27,140 nucleotides of DNA from JBCCXL01 sp039191605. Lineage in GTDB: Bacteria > Acidobacteriota > Thermoanaerobaculia > Multivoradales > JAHZIX01. The notes beneath the pieces were generated by a model. That model had not been told where the DNA came from. It ran no database searches and saw nothing but the letters and a program-made list of their open reading frames with translations. The DNA is taken from NCBI GenBank assembly GCA_039191605.1, contig JBCCXL010000038.1, positions 1 through 27,140 on the forward strand, read 5' to 3'. Positions 16,415 to 24,152 of this stretch are shown here, piece after piece (position 1 is the first letter of the stretch; each line of letters starts with the position of its first letter). Both the position numbers and the translations under genes were made by a program.

Positions 16415-18315
16415 CAGCGGCTTCCCTGCCCCTCGACGAGCTGGTGATAGCGCCCCGTGGCGAGCCCCGGAAAGCGCTCCTCGACGCCGCCGGGCCAGCG
16501 CACTCGCAGGGTGTAGCTCTCGGCCTCCGAAACCGGGAAGAAGCGCACCCGGGGATCACCGGAGCTGGCGTAGGAGCCGTCCCGGGCAGAGCGCCGCCAG
16601 ATGACGCTCGTCTCTCCTGACGGCGACTCCAGCTCGAGCCCCACCATCGCTCCTAAGGCCTCCCCGCCGCCCCGCAGCCGGGGCTGACCTCCGATCCAGC
16701 GAGCTCCATCGGCGGCGACGTTGATCAACAGACTGGCGGGCCCTCCGTTGGGCATCACCAGCAGATCCTCGTCGCCGTCACCGTCCACGTCCCCAGCGGC
16801 CAGGCCACGCCCCACTTGAGGCTGAAGAAAAGCCGGCACCCTCTCCGAGGCTTCCGTAAAGCCTCCTTCGGCTCCTCCGACGAAGAGCTGCGCCGGCTGC
16901 CTCAGGGGGTGGTCAGACCCCTCCCGCACCTGCGCCGGAATCCGCTTCACCGCGCCGTTGGCCACCGCCAGATCCAGCGCGCCGTCGGCGTTGCCGTCCA
17001 CCGCCACCGCTCCGAAGGCGGTCACCGCCAGGCTGGCGGCTCCCAGGCCGAAGCGGCTGGAGGCGTCGCGAAAGAGCGCGCCTCCCTGATTCAGGTAGAG
17101 GGTGTTGGTCTCTCGCTGCAGGTGCGTGAGGAAGAGATCCGGCAGGCCATCGTCGTTGAAGTCCTCTACCACCACCCCCATGCTGGCTTCCGCCAGGCCC
17201 TGACTGTTCACCGCGGCCCCCGCCAGCAGCGCCAGATCCTCGAAGCTGCCGTCACCGCGATTGCGCCACAGGAAGTTCGCCTCCCCATCGTTGGCGACGT
17301 AGAGGTCCAGCCAGCCGTCGCCGTCAAAGTCCACCACCGCCGAGCCCAGGGCCGGGCCTCGGGCTCCCGCCAATCCGGCCTCGGCGGTGACGTCCTCGAA
17401 GCTCCCGTCGCCGCGGTTGCGCCATAGACGATCCCCTTCGCCGTTGTAGGCCGCCGGCCCGCAATAATCCAGCGCCCCGGTCTCCGAGTAGCAGGGCTTG
17501 CGGTTGCCCTCCGTCAGATCGAGGTAATTTCCCACCCAGAGATCGAGATCGCCGTCGCCGTCGTAGTCGAAGAAGCTCGCCGGCACGCTCCACCGCCCCT
17601 CCTCCACCCCGGCCTTGGCGGTGGCGTCCTCGAAGCTGCCGTCACCGCGGTTGCGCCATAGGCGATTGGCGCCGTAGGCGGTGATGTAGAGATCCACCGC
17701 CCCGTCGCCGTCGATATCCCCCGCCGCCACCCCCATGGCGTAGCTCCCGGGAGCAGAGTTAGGGGAAGAGGCCGCTGAAGGCGAGGAAGAAGAGCGTGGC
17801 AGCGCCTCGGTAGTGACGTCGACGAAGCGTAGATTCTGCGGCGCCGCCCCGGCGGGAGAATCGTTGCGATAGAGACGATGACTGAAGGGCGACCGATGGG
17901 CCGGCCGCTCTTGTGCGGACGCCTGGAGCTGTTGCCAAGATCCGCTCCCCAGGGGCTGACCCTGAAGCAGGAAAAGATCTAGATCACCGTCCCCGTCGAT
18001 GTCCACCAGGGCGCCCCCGGGCCCCATCATCTCCGCGAAGTGCAGCTCGCCGGTGCGTCCAGAGAAGTGGACGAAATCAAAGCCCGTCGCGTCTTCCGCG
18101 GCTACCCACCAGGGCTCTACGGCATCGCTCGATGACTGCTCTGCCTCGGCGACCGCCGCCCCCGACGTATCTCCTTCCGGAGCGGCCGTCGACGGCGCCT
18201 CGCCGCCGCAGGCCGCGAGCCACCCAAAGCAGCTCACGACCGCAAGCAGGGTTACGACTCGAACGAAGGGGCCCCCTTCGAGGCACCGATGCTTCCCCTC
18301 GCCCCAGACCTTCAT
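16414..18315 (-). CDS. CRTAC1-like FG-GAP/ASPIC-UnbV lipoprotein, second gene of triad 1
   Basis: 633 residues. Lipobox FGWLAACGG (Cys 36). Seven calcium-loop motifs (DIDGDGDLD, DIDGDGAVD, DYDGDGDLD, DFDGDGWLD, DFNDDGLPD, DGNADGALD, DVDGDGDED) define a propeller, with WRNRGDGSFED linkers between blades and a Cys pair (KPCYSETG...DYCGP) like that in 9852-11771. The C-terminal ASPIC/UnbV region keeps LGAMVGLE and VRWPGGVEE, but the usual LxFGLG core reads VRFFPVSE, so this module is degenerate. The ATG at 18315 overlaps the upstream stop as ATGA and has AGGAGG 7 bases upstream, so the longer open frame to 18453 is not used. A blade-1 to blade-2 insertion is Ser/Pro/Ala-rich (PRSSSSPSAASSPNSAP). 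Confidence 0.87.
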   Translation of the reverse strand: MKVWGEGKHRCLEGGPFVRVVTLLAVVSCFGWLAACGGEAPSTAAPEGDTSGAAVAEAEQSSSDAVEPWWVAAEDATGFDFVHFSGRTGELHFAEMMGPGGALVDIDGDGDLDLFLLQGQPLGSGSWQQLQASAQERPAHRSPFSHRLYRNDSPAGAAPQNLRFVDVTTEALPRSSSSPSAASSPNSAPGSYAMGVAAGDIDGDGAVDLYITAYGANRLWRNRGDGSFEDATAKAGVEEGRWSVPASFFDYDGDGDLDLWVGNYLDLTEGNRKPCYSETGALDYCGPAAYNGEGDRLWRNRGDGSFEDVTAEAGLAGARGPALGSAVVDFDGDGWLDLYVANDGEANFLWRNRGDGSFEDLALLAGAAVNSQGLAEASMGVVVEDFNDDGLPDLFLTHLQRETNTLYLNQGGALFRDASSRFGLGAASLAVTAFGAVAVDGNADGALDLAVANGAVKRIPAQVREGSDHPLRQPAQLFVGGAEGGFTEASERVPAFLQPQVGRGLAAGDVDGDGDEDLLVMPNGGPASLLINVAADGARWIGGQPRLRGGGEALGAMVGLELESPSGETSVIWRRSARDGSYASSGDPRVRFFPVSEAESYTLRVRWPGGVEERFPGLATGRYHQLVEGQGSR

Positions 18316-20123
18316 CCACCGACCTCCTGCCGCCATCGCACCAGCCGATCCCGCGCCTGCGGCAGCGCTCTCGCCGCCGCGGCGTCCCCGGCGGCGGACC
18401 GACGCTCCAGCTCGCCGACAACCCGCTCCTGCCACTGCAACGCCGGCGCCCACTGGGCGGCGGCGGCGTGGGCTAGAGCCAGGGTCTCTCCGCGCTCCAG
18501 GGTCGGCTCATCCTCCAGGGCCCGCTGCGCCAGCCCCACCGCCCGCGGACCGTCCCGCAGATCCTTCTGAGATGCGGTAGCCAGCAGCCGCGCCAGAGCG
18601 TGGAGCAGTCGAGGTTCGCCGGGAACCGCTTCCAGGCCCGCCTCGAGAACCCTCGCTGCTGCTTCTTCCTCTCCGTCGAGCCCCAGGGCCGTCGCTAACC
18701 CCAGCCGGGCGGCGAGGTGGCCGGGCTCCGCTTCCAGCACCGCGGAATAGGCCTCCGCCGCCTGGCGAAAGCGCCCCAGCTGGCCCAGGGCCCCCGCCTG
18801 CTGAAAGCGCGCCGCCGAGAAGTCCGGCGAGCGCTCCAGCAGGGCGTCGAGGCGTCGCAAGGCTTCCCCTGCCTCCCCGGCGGCAAGCTCTAGCTGGGCC
18901 CGCCGCAGCTCGACCTGCGGGTTCTCCGGGGCGATCTCCAGCGCTCCATCGAGAGAGCGCCTCGCCGCCGGCCAGTCCCCCAGCTGCTCCTGCACCGCCG
19001 CCAGCAGCAGCAGGGGGTCGACGCTCTCCGGGGAAAGCTCCACCGCTCGCCGCAGGGGCTCTAGGGCCTGCTGCGGCCGCCCCTGACGGGCCAGAGCCGA
19101 GCCCAGGCTCTGCAGCGCCGCCCGGTTCTCCGGATCCGTCGCCACCGCCTCCTGGAGCTGCCTCACCGCGCCGTCCACGTCCCCCGCCAGCAGGGCGAGG
19201 CTGCCGCGCCGCAGGGCGGCTCCGGAACCCACCGCCTGGGCGGCGACCTCCGCCATCCAGGGATCTTCGAAGGCCGGGGGACGGGGGCCCGCCTGCGCCA
19301 GCAGCTGCCGCGCCCGCTCCCGCTCGCCGAATCGAAGGTGGGCCTGGCCGAGGGACCACCGCACTCGGCCAGAATCCGGAGCGAGGGCCAGAGCCGCCTC
19401 CAGCTGGCGCAGCGCCTCCTCTCCCTCGCCCTTTTCCAGCGCTCCCCGGCCGGCGCCGTAGAGAGCGTAGGCCACCGCCGCCGAGCCCGGCGGCGCCATT
19501 TCGCGAGCCTGCTCGAAGACCTCCACAGCCTCCTCGGAACGAGCGTCGTCCAGCAGGGCATCCCCCTGCCGCAGGCGCGCCGCGAGCCGCACCGACGGCG
19601 GCAGCGCCGACGCATCCGCCACCGACCCGAGATCTTTCTCCGCCCTTTGGGGCTCGCCCGCCGCCTGCCTCAGGACCCCGCGGTAATAGGTCCAGCGAAG
19701 GTCGCCCGGCGCCAGCGCCGCCGCCCGTCGATAGGCCGGCAGAGCCCGCTCCATGAGGTCGTAGGCGTGATAGGTCCGCGCCAGGCTCCCCCACGCCTCG
19801 GCATCCTCAGCCCCCTGTGCAGCATCGTGCCGCTGCCGCAGCTGCTGCTGCACCGCCGGCTCTAGCCCTTCCAGCACCGCCTGCGGAAGCGCGAGCTGAT
19901 CGGCGGGAGGATCTGCCGAGGAAGAAGCTCCTGATTCGGCGTTCCCATCGGCCTGTACCGGAGCATCCGCGCCGGTACAGGCCGCTCCCGCCACCACCGT
20001 GAACAGCAGCGAAAACAACAGACCTCGCAAGATCGAGGCTTTCCTCGCCCCCGGTACTGCGGCGGGTCGGTACGGGCTCCTGCGGCAAATTGCGAGAAGC
20101 TTGGAGCACGCGGTGGGGATCAT
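18312..20123 (-). CDS. TPR lipoprotein, first gene of triad 1
   Basis: 603 residues from the ATG at 20123. A basic n-region and hydrophobic stretch end FTVVAGAACTG (Cys 49). The mature part begins QAVLEGLEPAVQQQL, then YHAYDLMERALPAYRRA and WTYYRG, followed by many TPR-type repeats (EEALRQLEAALALAPDSG, QALEPLRRAVELSPES) to the end. It is paralogous to the TPR proteins at 7762 and 14561. The frame stays open to an ATG at 20258, but that extra part is low in GC at third codon positions and contains the 15-bp tandem repeat, so it is probably leader sequence. The start remains the least certain in the cluster. As first gene of the minus-strand block, it is divergent from the antiporter at 20351, and the block promoter should lie between them. 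Confidence 0.8.
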   Translation of the reverse strand: MIPTACSKLLAICRRSPYRPAAVPGARKASILRGLLFSLLFTVVAGAACTGADAPVQADGNAESGASSSADPPADQLALPQAVLEGLEPAVQQQLRQRHDAAQGAEDAEAWGSLARTYHAYDLMERALPAYRRAAALAPGDLRWTYYRGVLRQAAGEPQRAEKDLGSVADASALPPSVRLAARLRQGDALLDDARSEEAVEVFEQAREMAPPGSAAVAYALYGAGRGALEKGEGEEALRQLEAALALAPDSGRVRWSLGQAHLRFGERERARQLLAQAGPRPPAFEDPWMAEVAAQAVGSGAALRRGSLALLAGDVDGAVRQLQEAVATDPENRAALQSLGSALARQGRPQQALEPLRRAVELSPESVDPLLLLAAVQEQLGDWPAARRSLDGALEIAPENPQVELRRAQLELAAGEAGEALRRLDALLERSPDFSAARFQQAGALGQLGRFRQAAEAYSAVLEAEPGHLAARLGLATALGLDGEEEAAARVLEAGLEAVPGEPRLLHALARLLATASQKDLRDGPRAVGLAQRALEDEPTLERGETLALAHAAAAQWAPALQWQERVVGELERRSAAGDAAAARALPQARDRLVRWRQEVGG

Positions 20124-20155
20124 CGGTTTCCGAACGGCTTTCCAGACGATGCTCT

Positions 20156-20215
20156 TTCGAAGAGTGCGTTCTCGAAGAGTGCGCCTTCGAGGAGTGTGCT
20201 TTCGAAGACTGTCCT
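20156..20215. repeat. Four-unit 15-bp tandem repeat in the leader of the lipoprotein block
   Basis: Units begin at 20156, 20171, 20186 and 20201: TTCGAAGAGTGCGTT, CTCGAAGAGTGCGCC, TTCGAGGAGTGTGCT, TTCGAAGACTGTCCT. They share the core TCGARGAGTG. If translated on the minus strand they give Arg/Thr-rich pentapeptides. Being just upstream of the first lipoprotein gene, they could be an iterated protein-binding site; this is inference. Confidence 0.7.
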
Positions 20216-20350
20216 CAGCGACCATCATCGCGCAAGGAACGATCAGGCACACTAGCATAGGGCCTCTTCAAAGGGCCTGGGGCGAACTTTGCCTCTCCCG
20301 AGGCGGATTCTCGCTCCGCTAGGCTCTCTTCCCTGGGTTAGCATGACCCC

Positions 20351-21634
<1,284 letters not shown>

Positions 21635-21753
21635 GCACGGCATCTGTTTCCTGCGTGCCTATCGCCCGCCTCTAACGTTCCCTGCACCGCGCTTCGTACT
21701 CCGCCGGCGCGCTTCATGAACCCCCACCCGACCTCCTAAAGCTCCTTACTTCT

Positions 21754-24009
21754 ATGGCCGCTAAGTCCCGATCCTCGTCGAAACGCTCCTCCAAGGCGCA
21801 GCAAAAAGCCAACTCCGAGCACGCCAACTCCCAGGCTTCGGCATCAGGCACCCAAAAGGCAGACGCCCCAAAAGCAAGCACCACGAGAGCATCGAAGGCC
21901 GAGAGGGAGCCGGCGCCCCGCTGGGCCGCCTGGGCTGCCGCGGTGGTCCTCGCCCTGCTGGTGGCCGTGGCCTTCGGCGACGCCACCTCCTACCCCTTCG
22001 TCAACTTCGATGACGACGAATACGTCACCGAAAATCCGCCGGTGCTGGATGGATTGACGACGGAGAGCCTGGAGTGGGCGTGGAGCACTTTCCACGCCGC
22101 CAACTGGCATCCCCTCACCTGGATGAGCCACATGCTGGACGTCGAGCTCTACGGCGAGGATGCCGGGGGCCACCACCTCAGCTCCCTGCTGCTGCACCTC
22201 GGCGCCACGCTGCTGCTCTTCTTCGCCCTGCGCCAGCTCAGCGGCAGCCTGCTAGCGAGCTTTTTGATCGCCGGCGTCTTCGCCGTCCACCCCACCCGGG
22301 TGGAGTCGGTGGTGTGGATCTCCGAGCGCAAGGACGTGCTCGCGGCCCTGCTATGGATGGCCACCACCCTGGCCTACGTGCAGTGGACCCGGCGCGGGGG
22401 CGCGGGGCGCTACGTTCTGGTCGCCGTCCTCTTCGCCCTCGGCCTCACCGCCAAGCCGCTGCTGGTGACCCTACCCTTCACCCTGCTGCTGCTGGACCAC
22501 TGGCCCCTGCGGCGAAGCACCGACAATCCCTTCGGCATCGGCAGCGAGGCGGCCTCGAGCCCGGCGGATCCAGCATCGGGAGATCACGCCCGAAAATCTC
22601 TCTTCGGCCTGGTGATGGAGAAGGCCCCCCTCTTCGCCCTCTCCGCTGCCTCCAGCGCCGTCACCGTCGTCGCCCAGAGCTCCGGCGGCGCGGTGGAGTC
22701 CATCGAGCGGCTGGGCTTCGGGGATCGCCTGGTGGGTTCCGTGGTCGGCTACGCCCGCTATCTCGAGAAGGCCTTCTGGCCTCAGGATCTCTCCCTCTAC
22801 TACCCCCGCCTCGGGGTGCCGGAAACCCCGGCCTTCCTGCTCTCCGCCGTGCTCCTGCTGGGCATCACTGGCATCGCCTGGCGACTGCGACGGCGGCGGC
22901 CTTACCTTCTGCTGGGCTGGCTGTGGTTCATCGGCACCCTGGTGCCGATGGTGGGCCTGGTGCAGGTCGGCGGCCAGGCCATCGCCGACCGCTACAGCTA
23001 CGTGCCCTACATCGGCCTGGCCTTCATGCTCGCCTTCACCCTGGTGGATTGGGTGAGGAGCGCCGCGGCGCCGGGCGCCCAGCGCCAGCGCTGGCGCATC
23101 GCCGCGGCGGCCTGCCTGGCGCTGCTGGTGGGCCTCAGCCTGCTGGCCCGCCAGCAGACGGCGTATTGGCAGGACAGCATCGACATCTTCGAACGCTCCA
23201 TCGAGGTCACCGAGGGCAACTACCTGCTGCTCAACAATCTCGGCGCCACCTACACCGACCGCGGCCAGCCGGCTCAGGGGATTCGCGCCCTGGAGCGCAG
23301 CCTGGCGATCCATCCGGACTACGCCCAGGCCCACAACAATCTCGGCCTCGCCCTGGAGCGCCTGGGACGCTTCCAGCAGGCCACCGAGCGCTACCGCAAA
23401 GCGGTGGAGATCCAGCCGAGATACGGCCAGGCGCTCAACAACCTCGGCAACATGTTGATTCAGGGGGGGCGGCCGGAGCTCGCCATTCAGCGCCTGGAGC
23501 GGGCGGTGGAGCTGGAGCCCAACCTCGCCGACCGCCACAACAATCTGGGCATCGCCCAGGCGATGCTCGGGCGCCTGGACGACGCCTTCGGCAGCTATCG
23601 CCGCGCCCTCGACCTCGATCCGGATTACGCCGAGGCCTGGAGCAACCTCGGCGTCGCCCAGGCGGAATCGGGACAGCTGGAGGAGGCCCAGGGCAGCCTC
23701 TCTCGCTCCCTGGAGATCGACCCCATCAACCCCGGCGCCCTCACCACCCTCGGCACCCTCTACGCCGACCTCGGCCGCATCGATCTCGCCGTCGATCCCC
23801 TCGAGCGGGCGGTGGCGCTGGAGCCGAGGATGCCCCAGGCGCGCTATTTCCTCACCCTCGCCTACGTCAGTCAGGGCCAATTCCCCCAGGCTCAGGAGCA
23901 GATGCAGGCGCTGCGGGAGATCAACCCCGAGCTCGCCCAGCAGCTGGCGCTTCAGGTGCGCCAGGAGCTCGACCCCGGCAGCGGACCGAGGCCGGTACCG
24001 CGCCAGTAG
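21754..24009 (+). CDS. TMTC/GT-C-like membrane protein with seven C-terminal TPRs
   Basis: 751 residues. A Lys/Ser-rich cytosolic tail (1-56) precedes about 10 membrane segments (from residue 57). The first external loop carries an acidic cluster, FVNFDDDEYV (82-91), typical of GT-C enzymes. Further family motifs are WHPLTWMSHMLDVELYG, GGHHLSSLLLH and HPTRVESVVWISERKDVLAALLW, which match the TMTC (transmembrane TPR, DUF1736) group. Seven regular TPRs occupy about residues 488-735 (NNLGATYTDRGQ, NNLGLALERLGR, NNLGNMLIQGGR, NNLGIAQAMLGR, SNLGVAQAESGQ, TTLGTLYADLGR, YFLTLAYVSQGQ). Animal TMTC proteins are O-mannosyltransferases; bacterial relatives are often annotated only as TPR proteins, so glycosyltransferase activity is inferred. 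The neighbouring secreted propeller lipoproteins are possible acceptors. The start is the ATG at 21754, with no obvious Shine-Dalgarno. Confidence 0.85.
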   Translation: MAAKSRSSSKRSSKAQQKANSEHANSQASASGTQKADAPKASTTRASKAEREPAPRWAAWAAAVVLALLVAVAFGDATSYPFVNFDDDEYVTENPPVLDGLTTESLEWAWSTFHAANWHPLTWMSHMLDVELYGEDAGGHHLSSLLLHLGATLLLFFALRQLSGSLLASFLIAGVFAVHPTRVESVVWISERKDVLAALLWMATTLAYVQWTRRGGAGRYVLVAVLFALGLTAKPLLVTLPFTLLLLDHWPLRRSTDNPFGIGSEAASSPADPASGDHARKSLFGLVMEKAPLFALSAASSAVTVVAQSSGGAVESIERLGFGDRLVGSVVGYARYLEKAFWPQDLSLYYPRLGVPETPAFLLSAVLLLGITGIAWRLRRRRPYLLLGWLWFIGTLVPMVGLVQVGGQAIADRYSYVPYIGLAFMLAFTLVDWVRSAAAPGAQRQRWRIAAAACLALLVGLSLLARQQTAYWQDSIDIFERSIEVTEGNYLLLNNLGATYTDRGQPAQGIRALERSLAIHPDYAQAHNNLGLALERLGRFQQATERYRKAVEIQPRYGQALNNLGNMLIQGGRPELAIQRLERAVELEPNLADRHNNLGIAQAMLGRLDDAFGSYRRALDLDPDYAEAWSNLGVAQAESGQLEEAQGSLSRSLEIDPINPGALTTLGTLYADLGRIDLAVDPLERAVALEPRMPQARYFLTLAYVSQGQFPQAQEQMQALREINPELAQQLALQVRQELDPGSGPRPVPRQ

Positions 24010-24062
24010 GCTTCGCTCGACAGCTATAGCTACAGAGGCAGCCCAGAAGACAACTCAGCCGG

Positions 24063-24152
24063 CCTCAGCGCCTAGCACCGCCTCAGCAGCTAGCACCACC
24101 TCAGCAGCTAGCACCGCCTCAGCAGCTAGCACCGCCTCATCACCTAGCGCTG
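24063..24152. repeat. Five-unit 18-bp tandem repeat between convergent genes
   Basis: Consensus CCTCAGCAGCTAGCACCG. Units start at 24063, 24081, 24099, 24117 and 24135; the middle three differ by one base, and the outer ones are more diverged. Each contains the palindrome GCTAGC or a close variant. The last unit overlaps the final codons and stop (24144-24146) of the sulfatase-fold gene. The array fills most of the gap after the TMTC-like gene. No hairpin-plus-T terminator is present, so the array may act in transcript ending or simply be slippage-expanded spacer. Confidence 0.82.

Noticed and set aside
22471..23880. Long minus-strand open frame opposite the TMTC-like gene
   Set aside because: Antisense shadow of regular TPR coding sequence; no independent motif or start signal.
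22074..24029. Second plus-strand frame overlapping the TMTC-like gene
   Set aside because: Arg/Pro/Gly-rich out-of-frame translation typical of high-GC DNA; the 21754 frame has the real motifs.
24063..24152. CRISPR-like array
   Set aside because: The 18-bp units are contiguous without unique spacers and no cas genes are near.
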